Assembly (NCBI GenBank): GCA_937995555.1
Contig: CALKJX010000222.1
Span: forward strand, 1-5,236
Source: an uncultured Elioraea sp.
Lineage (GTDB): Bacteria > Pseudomonadota > Alphaproteobacteria > Acetobacterales > Acetobacteraceae
DNA length: 5,236 nucleotides
Direction of reading: 5' to 3'
Within the stretch, counting starts at the first letter, position 1. Each line of letters begins with the position of its first letter. Positions 1-5,236 of the stretch are shown piece by piece. The notes beneath the pieces were generated by a model that saw only the letters and a list, made by a program, of their open reading frames with translations, was not told where the DNA came from and did no database searches. The position numbers were made by a program, and so were the translations under genes.

Positions 1-146
1 TCAGGCTGCTGAAGGACGGCCGGAAGATCGACTACGCCGGCTCCTCCGGCGCCTGCGACTTCACCGACACCGGCGACATCCTGACCTGTCCGTTCCGTTA
101 CGAGATCGCGGAAGGCGCGAAGCTGCGCACGCTGCGCATCGGCTGA
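1..146 (+). CDS. ABC transporter periplasmic substrate-binding protein, Liv/HAAT type (C-terminal end only)
   Basis: Only the last 47 residues are present, read in frame from base 3 to a TGA at 144-146; the gene starts outside the window. The visible tail has a Y-x-G-x-S-G-x-CDF...GDI pattern followed by a short FRYEI strand and a charged end. This resembles the C-terminal lobe of periplasmic binding proteins of the Peripla_BP_6 (LivK-like) family. Two cysteines, visible residues 18 and 29, flank the GDI turn and could form a disulfide in the periplasm (inference). The protein would capture the substrate and deliver it to the two permeases encoded just downstream. Position supports the call: the stop is 4 bases before the LivH start, the usual order of such operons. 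The substrate cannot be told from this fragment. It could also be an amide, urea or aromatic-acid binding protein of the same family. Confidence 0.72.
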   Translation, partial: RLLKDGRKIDYAGSSGACDFTDTGDILTCPFRYEIAEGAKLRTLRIG

Positions 147-150
147 GCGC

Positions 151-1041
151 GTGCTGCCCCATGTGATCGAGGAGCTGCCCCAGCTCCTCGTCAACGGGCT
201 TGTCGCCGGCACCATCCTCGCGCTGCCGGCGATCGGCTTCACCGCCATCTATGCGGTGCTGCGATTCCCGAACTTCTCGATCGCCTCGCACGCCACGATG
301 GGCGCCTATGCGGGCTATGTCGCGAATGTCTGGTTCGGCCTGCCGGTCATCCCGAGCCTGCTGCTCGCCTTCATCATCCCCGCCCTCTCCGGAGTCGCGT
401 GCGACGAGGTGGTGATGAAGCCGCTGCGCCGCACCGGGCCGCTCACCGCCGCGATCGCCGCCGTCGCGCTGACCATCGCGCTCGAGAACGTCATCCGCTT
501 CTTCTTCGGCAACGACCTGCGCGGCTACGACCTGCCGGTCTGGCGCGACTGGCGCTTCGATCTCGGCTTCGCCTTCCTGCGCGTCGGCCCCCAGCAGGTC
601 GAGAACGCCGCGATCAGCGTCGCGGTGATGGCGGCGGTGTTCCTGTTCCTCGCCTTCACCCGCACCGGCAAGATGATGCGCGCGGTCGCCGACAACCCGA
701 TGCTTGCCGGCATCAAGGGGATCAACGCCGACACGGTCGCGCGGCTCGGCTCGTTCATGGGCATGGGGCTGGTGGGCGTGGGCGGGATGCTGCTCGGCCT
801 CGACACCTCGATCGACCCTCTGACCGGCTTCCGCGCCGTGCTGTCGGTGTTCGCCGCCGCCGTGGTGGGCGGCCTGGGCAGCATCCCCGGCGCGGTGGTC
901 GGCGCGGCGGTGGTCGGCGTCGGCGAGGAGCTGTCGATCCTGATCCTCGACGCCTCCTACCGCACCGCGGTCGGCTTCATCGCCATCCTGGTCGTGCTGA
1001 TCTTCCGGCCCAGAGGCATCCTCGGGGAGCGCGCCTTCTGA
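151..1041 (+). CDS. livH: Branched-chain amino acid-type ABC transporter permease, LivH family
   Basis: A 296-residue inner-membrane permease of the BPD_transp_2 family, one of two channel-forming subunits of a Liv-type importer. The N-terminus has the LPQLLVNGLVAG signature of LivH proteins. Several hydrophobic segments follow (about 10-35, 65-85, 100-118, 153-170, 203-217, 230-258, 272-286). The cytoplasmic loop at about 171-204 (RTGKMMRAVADNP...GIN) is the conserved region that contacts the ATPase in this family. GGLGSIPGAVVG at 240-251 and FRPRGILGE near the C-terminus are also typical. Length is normal. The start is GTG at 151, the only plausible start after the in-frame stop upstream. 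No convincing Shine-Dalgarno precedes it, so translation probably depends on coupling to the binding-protein gene ending at 146. Oddity: residues 39-53 read FPNFSIASHATMGAY, where canonical LivH has a FANFAHGD-like stretch. That hints at a subfamily whose substrate may not be a branched-chain amino acid. Confidence 0.93.
   Translation: MLPHVIEELPQLLVNGLVAGTILALPAIGFTAIYAVLRFPNFSIASHATMGAYAGYVANVWFGLPVIPSLLLAFIIPALSGVACDEVVMKPLRRTGPLTAAIAAVALTIALENVIRFFFGNDLRGYDLPVWRDWRFDLGFAFLRVGPQQVENAAISVAVMAAVFLFLAFTRTGKMMRAVADNPMLAGIKGINADTVARLGSFMGMGLVGVGGMLLGLDTSIDPLTGFRAVLSVFAAAVVGGLGSIPGAVVGAAVVGVGEELSILILDASYRTAVGFIAILVVLIFRPRGILGERAF
164..193 (+). promoter_or_regulatory. Stable stem-loop inside the first codons of livH
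   Basis: Bases 168-177 (CGAGGAGCTG) pair perfectly with 181-190 (CAGCTCCTCG) around a 3-base CCC loop. TGA 164-166 and TCA 191-193 extend the stem by three pairs past one bulged T at 167. The hairpin covers livH codons 5-15, 13 bases after the GTG start. No T-run follows, so it does not look like an intrinsic terminator. In binding-protein-dependent transport operons, hairpins near the binding-protein/permease junction are known to protect the upstream message or lower permease translation. Such a role here is inference, and coding constraint for the amphipathic IEELPQLLV segment could also produce it. Confidence 0.5.
1024..1029 (+). promoter_or_regulatory. Possible ribosome binding site for livM
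   Basis: GGGGAG lies within the last codons of livH, 11 bases before the livM ATG at 1041. The purine run is good but the spacing is a little long. The livH stop and livM start share one base (TGATG), so reinitiation by the terminating ribosome probably contributes. Confidence 0.4.
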
Positions 1042-1955
1042 TGCAGAACTACCTCGTCGCGATGGCCGTGTTCGCCGGGCTCTACGGGCTGATGGCGCTC
1101 GGGCTGAACGTGATCTGGGGCATGGCCGGGATGATCAATCTCGGCCTGGTCGGCTTCATGGCGGTCGGCGCCTACACCTCGGCCCTGCTCACCGTGCGCC
1201 ACGCCACCTGGCCGATGCCCTTGGGCATCCTCGCCGCCGTGATCGTCACCGCGACCGCCGGCGCGCTGGTCGCGCGGCTGACCGCGAAGATGAAGGGCGA
1301 CTACCTCGCGATCGTCACGCTCGGCTTCTCCGAGGTGGTGCGCATCATCGCCTCGAACGAGATCCGCTTCACCAACGGCACCGATGGCATCTCCGCGATC
1401 CCGGGGCCCTGGCGCGGCCAAGTGGCACCCGCCACCTTCAACCTGATCTTCCTCGGCATCACCGCGCTCGCCGTGCTGATCGTCTACCTGATCTGCCAGC
1501 GCATCCGCCACTCGCCCTATGGCCGCGTGCTGCGCGCGATCCGCGACGACGACCAGGTGGCCACGGTCGCCGGCAAGCCCGTGCTGCGCTTCAAGACCGA
1601 GGCCTTCGCGGTGGGGGCAGCGATCACCGGCTTCGCCGGCGCGCTCTACGGCCACTACAACGCCTATATCGCCCCCGAGGGCTTCGTGCCGCTGATCACC
1701 ATCTACATCGTGCTGGCACTCACCGCCGGCGGCACCGGCACGAACGCAGGTGCGGTGATCGGCGCAGCACTGGTCGTCGCCTTCATGGAGGGCACGCGCT
1801 TCGTCGTCGCCGGGATTCCCGGCCTCGCCGCGGTGCAGATCGCCGCGGTGCGCGAGTTCCTGATCGCCACGCTGCTGATCGTGCTGCTGCGCTTCCGTCC
1901 GCAGGGCCTGTTCCCGGAACGCCACATCCGCCACAGACTGCCAGGCGCGCCATGA
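1041..1955 (+). CDS. livM: Branched-chain amino acid-type ABC transporter permease, LivM family
   Basis: A 304-residue inner-membrane permease that would pair with the LivH-type subunit to form the channel of the importer. The ATG at 1041 overlaps the livH stop by one base, and the product begins with a typical LivM first membrane segment (GLYGLMALGLNVIWGMAGMINLG, about residues 13-35). Family landmarks in order are GDYLAIVTLGFSEVVR at 86-101, TNGTDGI at 111-117 and the ATPase-facing loop YGRVLRAIRDDDQVA at 160-174. AGGTGTNAGAVIGA follows at 229-242, and the C-terminal FRPQGLFPER at 285-294 is characteristic of LivM. The frame is open far upstream within livH, but that extension is arginine- and proline-rich noise, so the start belongs at 1041. 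The stop TGA at 1953-1955 overlaps the ATG of the next gene (ATGA), indicating coupled translation. No ATPase genes follow, so LivG/LivF are probably upstream. Confidence 0.94.
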   Translation: MQNYLVAMAVFAGLYGLMALGLNVIWGMAGMINLGLVGFMAVGAYTSALLTVRHATWPMPLGILAAVIVTATAGALVARLTAKMKGDYLAIVTLGFSEVVRIIASNEIRFTNGTDGISAIPGPWRGQVAPATFNLIFLGITALAVLIVYLICQRIRHSPYGRVLRAIRDDDQVATVAGKPVLRFKTEAFAVGAAITGFAGALYGHYNAYIAPEGFVPLITIYIVLALTAGGTGTNAGAVIGAALVVAFMEGTRFVVAGIPGLAAVQIAAVREFLIATLLIVLLRFRPQGLFPERHIRHRLPGAP

Positions 1956-2452
1956 CCGACCGACCCGATCCGCTGCCGCACCTGCTCGCCGTCGCCCATG
2001 CGCTCCGCCGCGAGGGCCAGCCGCGCGCCAGCTTCGCCGCCCTGCAGGCCGCGATGGGCGAGGCGATCGGCCACATCCTGTTCACCGTGCTGCTGCACCA
2101 TCACGACACCGGCGAGAGCGAGCGCTTCTGGACCAGCCACCCGACGCAGTATCCCGTCGGCGGCCGCAAGCCGCTCAACCCCACGCCCTGGACGCGGCAG
2201 GTGTTGCGCGACCAGCGCGCCTATATCGGCCGCACGGCGGAGGACATCCGCGCGGTGTTCTTCGACCACGAACTGATCGCCTCGCTCGGCTGCGACTCGG
2301 TGCTGAACGTGCCGGTGGTGTGGGACGGCCGCACGCTCGGCACGCTCAACCTGCTGCACCGCGCGCACTGGTATCGCGAGGCCGACGTGCCGCTCGCCGA
2401 GGCTTTCGCTGCGCTCGCCGTGCCCGCCTATCTGCTGCTGCTCAGGCGCTGA
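1952..2452 (+). CDS. Small single-domain GAF protein, last visible gene of the transporter operon
   Basis: A 166-residue soluble protein with no signal peptide or membrane segment. It resembles stand-alone GAF-domain proteins found beside transporter and catabolic genes in Proteobacteria. The N-terminal helix (about 9-45) leads to a strand GHILFTVLLHHHD (40-52), then YPVGGRKPLNPTPWTR (67-82). The most recognisable block is about 97-135: EDIRAVFFDHELIASLGCDSVLNVPV, then DGRTLGTLNLLH. GAF domains bind small ligands or serve as sensory or dimerisation modules; no output domain (kinase, cyclase, DNA-binding) is attached. Only one cysteine (C114) is present, which argues against the multi-cysteine free methionine-R-sulfoxide reductase branch of GAF proteins. 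Its ATG overlaps the livM stop by four bases, and no good Shine-Dalgarno is seen. Expression therefore appears coupled to the permease, suggesting a role in sensing or handling the transported solute (inference). Its 3' end overlaps the convergent mgtA end by 25 bases. Confidence 0.82.
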   Translation: MTDRPDPLPHLLAVAHALRREGQPRASFAALQAAMGEAIGHILFTVLLHHHDTGESERFWTSHPTQYPVGGRKPLNPTPWTRQVLRDQRAYIGRTAEDIRAVFFDHELIASLGCDSVLNVPVVWDGRTLGTLNLLHRAHWYREADVPLAEAFAALAVPAYLLLLRR

Positions 2453-5013
2453 GCCGCCGTACCCGCCGCGAGCGGATGGCGCGCATGGAAGCGACGCTTC
2501 ACCTGCTCGACCACCGCCAGATACGCGACCGTCATCGCCGCAAGCGCCGCCAGCAGCGCGGCTGACGGCGGAACGAAGCCGAACCACGCGCCGAGCGGTG
2601 TGAACGGCAGCCCGACCGCGACTGCCACCACCGCGAGCGCGCCGGCCGCGAGCAGCGGATGCGGCGGGCTCCGCCAGGCCGGGCGCACCGTGCGGATGGC
2701 GAAGATCACCAGCACCTGCGTCGCCATCGACTCGATGAACCAGCCGGTGCGGAACAGCGCCGCGTCGGCGCCGAACACGAACAGCAGCAGGCCGAAGGTC
2801 AGCAGATCGAAGGCCGAACTCACCGGACCCAGCACCAGCATGACGTCGCGCACGAAGCGCATGTCCCACCGGCACGGTGCGGACACCGTCTCCTCGTCCA
2901 CCTGATCAAGCGGGATCGCGATCTCCGAGACGTCGTAGAGCAGGTTGTTCAGCAGGATCTGCACCGGCAGCATCGGCAGGAACGGCAGGAACAGCACGGC
3001 CGCGGCCATCGACACCATGTTGCCGAAGTTCGAGCTGGTGCCCATCATCACGTACTTCATGATGTTGGCGAAGGTGCGCCGCCCCTCGCGCACGCCCTCG
3101 GCCAGCACGCCGAGATCGTTGCGCGTCATGACCATCGCCGCCGCCTCGCGCGCGACATCGACCGCGCCGTCCACCGACAGCCCGACATCGGCCGCGTGCA
3201 GCGAGGGCGCGTCGTTGATGCCATCGCCGAGATAGCCGGTGACGCGGCCCGATCGCCGGAGCGCGCGGATCACGCGCGCCTTCTGCGGCGGCGTCACGCG
3301 GCAGAACAGCGTCGTCGTCTCCAGCCGCGCCGCCAGCGCCTCGTCCGTGAGCTGGGCGAGCTCGTCGCCGGTCATCACGCCGGTCACCCTCAGGCCGAGC
3401 TCGCCGCAGACATGCGTCGTGACGCGCTCGTTGTCGCCGGTGACGATCTTCACCGCCACACCGAGCCGGGCGAGCGCGGCGAGCGCCGGCCGCGCGCTCT
3501 CCTTCGGCGGATCGAGGAAGGCGGCGAAGCCGGCGAACACCAGATCGGACTCGTCGTCCACCCCGGCATGGTCGTGCTCGGGGCCGACCTCGCGCCAGGC
3601 GATGCCGAGCACGCGGAAACCCGCGCTGCCGAGTCGCTCGAACACGTCGGACGCCGTCGCGCGGGCGTCCTCGTCGAACGGCGCCGGGGCGGCATCGCCC
3701 TCGCGCTGCATCCGCGAGGCGAGCCGCATCACGTCCTCGGGCGCGCCCTTCACCACCAGCATCCGCGTGCCGTTGCGCTCGACCAGCACCGAGACGCGGC
3801 GGCGCTCGAAGTCGAACGGCACCTCGTCGATCTTGCGCCACGCGGTGGCGTCGATGTGCGCGGCCTCGAGGATCGCCTCGTCGAGCGGGCTCCGGATGCC
3901 GGTCTCGAACGCCGCGTTCAGGCAGGCGAGATCCAGCACCCGCCGGCTCTCCGCGCCCGTCGGATCGAGTTCGCGGATCAGCCGGATGCGCGCCTCGGTC
4001 AGCGTGCCGGTCTTGTCGCAGCACAGCACCTCCATCGCGCCGAGGTCGTGCACGGCCGAGAGCCGCTTCACGATCACCTCCTTGCGCGCCATGCGCATCG
4101 CCCCATGCGCGAGCGTCACCGAGACGATCATCGGCAGCAGCTCGGGCGTCAGCCCGACCGCGAGTGCCAGCGAGAACAGGAAGGAGTCGATCAGCGCCCG
4201 TTCCAGCAGCAGATTGGCGAGCAGCGCGAACAGCACCAGCAGCACGGTCAGCCGCACGATCAGCATGCCGAAGCCGCGGAGGCCGGCGGCGAAGGCGGTC
4301 GGCGGGGCCGGGCGGTGCAGTGCGCCGGCGATGCGGCCGAGCGCGGTCGCGCGGCCGGTGGCGACGACGACCGCGCGCGCCGTGCCGCTGATCACCGAGC
4401 TGCCCATGAAGGCCGCGTTGGCGAGGCGCGTGGCGTCGTCCGCCTCCTCCGGGCTCAGCGCGCGCGCGACCTTCTCGACCGGGAAGGGCTCGCCCGTCAG
4501 CAGCGCCTCGTTGACGAACAGGTCGCGCGCCTCGATCAGGCGGCAATCCGCCGGGACGAGATCGCCGGCCGCGAGCAGGATCACGTCGCCCGGCACGATC
4601 TCGGCCGCCGGGATCTCGCCCGCGCGGCCATCGCGCAGCACGGTGCTGCGGAGTGCGACGCGCGCGCGCAAACCCTCCGCCTTCGTCTCGGCGCGGCGCT
4701 CCTGCACCAGGTCGAGGGCGAGCGAGAGCAGCACGGTTGCGGTGATGATCACGAAGCTCGCCGGGTCCTGCACCACCGCCGAGACGCCGGCGGCGAACAG
4801 CAGCACCAGCACCAGCGGATTGGCGAGGCGGCGGAGGATGTCGAGCGCGAGCCGGCGCCGTCCATCGGGCTCGATCCGGTTGGCACCGTGTGCCACGAGG
4901 CGCCGCGCCGCCTCCTCGGCGGAAAGGCCCGCCGGCGCGGCGCCGAGCCGTGTCAGCGCCTCGTCGATCGGTGCGGTCCAGAGCGCGTGCGGGGGGTCGT
5001 CATCCTCGGACAC
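2428..5013 (-). CDS. mgtA: Magnesium-importing P-type ATPase (P3B class, MgtA/MgtB type)
   Basis: An 861-residue inner-membrane pump that uses ATP to bring Mg2+ into the cytoplasm. Domains run in order. The Cation_ATPase_N region is at about 12-70 and TM1-TM2 at about 62-103. The actuator domain carries LLTGEP with TGE at 173-175. TM3-TM4 span about 248-300, with the ion-site motif GLTPELLPM at 287-295. The phosphorylation site DKTGT is at 333-337 (phospho-acceptor D333). The nucleotide-binding domain has KGAPED at 422-427, and the hinge motifs are TGDN at 525-528 and GDGIND at 596-601. Six further membrane segments lie at about 655-836. NNLLYDVSEIAIPLDQVDEE at 689-708 is typical of MgtA rather than Ca2+ or heavy-metal pumps. 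It is slightly shorter than the enteric MgtA (about 900 aa), with nothing missing from the catalytic core. The start is GTG at 5013-5011, chosen because GGAAGGA sits 5 bases upstream and no start codon is visible just above it. The stop is TAG. A related Ca2+ ATPase is the less likely alternative. Confidence 0.94.
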   Translation of the reverse strand: MSEDDDPPHALWTAPIDEALTRLGAAPAGLSAEEAARRLVAHGANRIEPDGRRRLALDILRRLANPLVLVLLFAAGVSAVVQDPASFVIITATVLLSLALDLVQERRAETKAEGLRARVALRSTVLRDGRAGEIPAAEIVPGDVILLAAGDLVPADCRLIEARDLFVNEALLTGEPFPVEKVARALSPEEADDATRLANAAFMGSSVISGTARAVVVATGRATALGRIAGALHRPAPPTAFAAGLRGFGMLIVRLTVLLVLFALLANLLLERALIDSFLFSLALAVGLTPELLPMIVSVTLAHGAMRMARKEVIVKRLSAVHDLGAMEVLCCDKTGTLTEARIRLIRELDPTGAESRRVLDLACLNAAFETGIRSPLDEAILEAAHIDATAWRKIDEVPFDFERRRVSVLVERNGTRMLVVKGAPEDVMRLASRMQREGDAAPAPFDEDARATASDVFERLGSAGFRVLGIAWREVGPEHDHAGVDDESDLVFAGFAAFLDPPKESARPALAALARLGVAVKIVTGDNERVTTHVCGELGLRVTGVMTGDELAQLTDEALAARLETTTLFCRVTPPQKARVIRALRRSGRVTGYLGDGINDAPSLHAADVGLSVDGAVDVAREAAAMVMTRNDLGVLAEGVREGRRTFANIMKYVMMGTSSNFGNMVSMAAAVLFLPFLPMLPVQILLNNLLYDVSEIAIPLDQVDEETVSAPCRWDMRFVRDVMLVLGPVSSAFDLLTFGLLLFVFGADAALFRTGWFIESMATQVLVIFAIRTVRPAWRSPPHPLLAAGALAVVAVAVGLPFTPLGAWFGFVPPSAALLAALAAMTVAYLAVVEQVKRRFHARHPLAAGTAAQRLSSSR

Positions 5014-5018
5014 GGGCG

Positions 5019-5025
5019 TCCTTCC
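5019..5025 (-). promoter_or_regulatory. Ribosome binding site of mgtA
   Basis: On the minus strand GGAAGGA lies 5 bases before the GTG at 5013. It contains the AAGGA core complementary to the 16S 3' end. It decides the start of mgtA, since a GTG start without such a site would be doubtful. Confidence 0.7.
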
Positions 5026-5049
5026 GCGTCGGTTGGCGAAACGGCGCGG

Positions 5050-5055
5050 ACTATA
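5050..5055 (-). promoter_or_regulatory. Possible -10 element for mgtA
   Basis: The minus strand reads TATAGT, one mismatch from TATAAT, in the most A/T-rich spot near the mgtA start. A transcription start about 7 bases downstream would give a leader of only about 29 bases. No TTGACA-like -35 is seen at 16-18 bases upstream (GCGAAG at 17), so this is weak evidence. The plus strand of the same spot reads TATAGC (5052-5057) and could instead serve the rightward gene. Confidence 0.27.
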
Positions 5056-5060
5056 GCGCG

Positions 5061-5089
5061 GCGCGCCGGGGCCTTCGCGGCCCGCGCGC
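5061..5089. repeat. GC-rich inverted repeat in the divergent promoter gap
   Basis: GCGCGC at 5061-5066 pairs with 5084-5089, and GGGCC at 5069-5073 pairs with GGCCC at 5079-5083. The loop is TTCGC, with a two-base bulge (5067-5068) on the left arm. That makes 11 base pairs, all G-C. On the plus strand it would lie in the leader of the rightward gene if transcription starts near 5052-5065. On the minus strand it lies upstream of the mgtA -10-like element. It could be an operator or leader structure, or simply a product of GC-rich sequence. Confidence 0.35.
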
Positions 5090-5117
5090 GATTTGCCATG
5101 CTCCGCGCCGCACCACC

Positions 5118-5125
5118 GAGAGGGA
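5118..5125 (+). promoter_or_regulatory. Ribosome binding site of the rightward gene at the window edge
   Basis: GAGAGGGA ends 7 bases before the ATG at 5133. The purine-rich run and spacing are good, and support a genuine start there. Confidence 0.65.
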
Positions 5126-5132
5126 CCGACCG

Positions 5133-5236
5133 ATGGCCAACTTCCTGAGCCGCGCCGTGTTCGACTACCGCCGCGGCCTGATGACCGCGCTGATGGACCG
5201 CGAGCGCTGGGACGCGATCGCCTTCACCACGCCCGA
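5133..5236 (+). CDS. N-terminal fragment of an unidentified protein, possibly an M24/creatinase-type peptidase
   Basis: Thirty-four codons are visible from an ATG preceded by a good Shine-Dalgarno, then the window ends. The fragment starts MANFLSRAVFDYRRG and continues with a helix LMTALMDRERW and a strand DAIAFTTP. There is no signal peptide or membrane segment. A helix followed by a hydrophobic strand ending in T-[ST]-P resembles the first helix and strand of the creatinase N-terminal domain found in Xaa-Pro aminopeptidase-like M24 proteins (for example L-x-x-x-x-W/L-DA-hydrophobic-x-TSP). That is a shape resemblance over a few residues only, so the function should be treated as unknown. 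The gene is divergent from mgtA across 119 bases and might share regulatory sequence with it. Reality of the gene is likely; its identity is not established. Confidence 0.6.
   Translation, partial: MANFLSRAVFDYRRGLMTALMDRERWDAIAFTTP

Noticed and set aside
399..1040. Upstream extension of the livM frame through livH
   Set aside because: The extension is Arg/Pro/Gly-rich noise. The family N-terminus begins at the ATG at 1041, which overlaps the livH stop.
1825..1851. Two copies of TCGCCGCGGTGC 15 bases apart in livM
   Set aside because: They encode LAAVQ-IAAVR (residues 262-271) in frame. This is a small local duplication or codon coincidence with no further copies seen.
957..1934. 325-codon minus-strand frame opposite livM
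   Set aside because: Asp/His/Gly/Arg-rich composition typical of an antisense shadow. livM on the plus strand is clearly the real gene.
2488..2500. Short palindrome GAAGCGACGCTTC near the mgtA 3' end
   Set aside because: Six-bp arms with a one-base centre inside KRRFH codons. It cannot form a hairpin with a proper loop, and no T-run follows, so it is neither a terminator nor a likely operator.
1703..2875. 390-codon minus-strand frame spanning livM, the GAF gene and the mgtA tail
   Set aside because: It crosses three well-supported genes in the wrong frame and shows no domain.
2906..4546. 546-codon minus-strand frame overlapping mgtA
   Set aside because: Arg/Gly/Ala-rich frame-shifted reading of mgtA with no recognisable domain.
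3239..5056. Second long plus-strand open frame opposite mgtA (605 codons)
   Set aside because: Ser/Arg/Ala-rich low-complexity product without recognisable motifs; another reading frame of the mgtA region.
2659..5148. Open frame of 829 codons on the plus strand, opposite mgtA
   Set aside because: It is a shadow of mgtA in high-GC sequence. The product is a His/Arg/Gln/Glu-rich string with no domain, while the minus strand encodes every P-type ATPase motif.

Overview
This is a GC-rich window (roughly 70% G+C by eye) with dense, overlapping genes and strong third-position G/C bias. It fits the chromosome of a high-GC alphaproteobacterium. The style of the Liv-type transporter proteins and of the GAF protein suggests the Acetobacteraceae/Rhodospirillales, but that placement is my inference from family resemblance, not from a search.

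Left half (1-2452, plus strand): a tightly packed operon fragment for a branched-chain-amino-acid-type (HAAT/Liv) ABC importer. It begins inside the C-terminal end of a periplasmic substrate-binding protein (stop at 146). A 4-base gap leads to a LivH-type permease (151-1041, GTG start). A LivM-type permease follows (1041-1955, one-base TGATG overlap), then a small single-domain GAF protein (1952-2452, ATGA overlap). The two ATPase subunits (LivG/LivF) are not in the window and presumably lie upstream. The stop/start overlaps suggest translational coupling from the binding protein through to the GAF protein. A strong hairpin sits just inside livH, which could help separate the high output of the binding protein from the lower output of the permeases.

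Right half (2428-5013, minus strand): a complete P-type ATPase of the Mg2+-importing P3B class (MgtA/MgtB type, 861 aa). All catalytic motifs are intact. It converges on the GAF gene, and the two coding ends overlap by 25 bases, leaving no room for an intergenic terminator. A 119-base divergent gap (5014-5132) holds a good Shine-Dalgarno for mgtA, a TATAGT -10-like element, a GC-rich hairpin, and a Shine-Dalgarno for the next gene. That gene (5133 onward, plus strand) runs off the right edge after 34 codons and cannot be identified with confidence.

Overall the window looks like ordinary transport chromosome: a Liv-type organic solute importer next to an unrelated Mg2+ import pump. I see no mobile element, CRISPR array, tRNA/rRNA or evident new defence system. 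The most interesting points are the GAF protein coupled to the importer, the hairpin over the livH start region, and the overlapping convergent gene ends.
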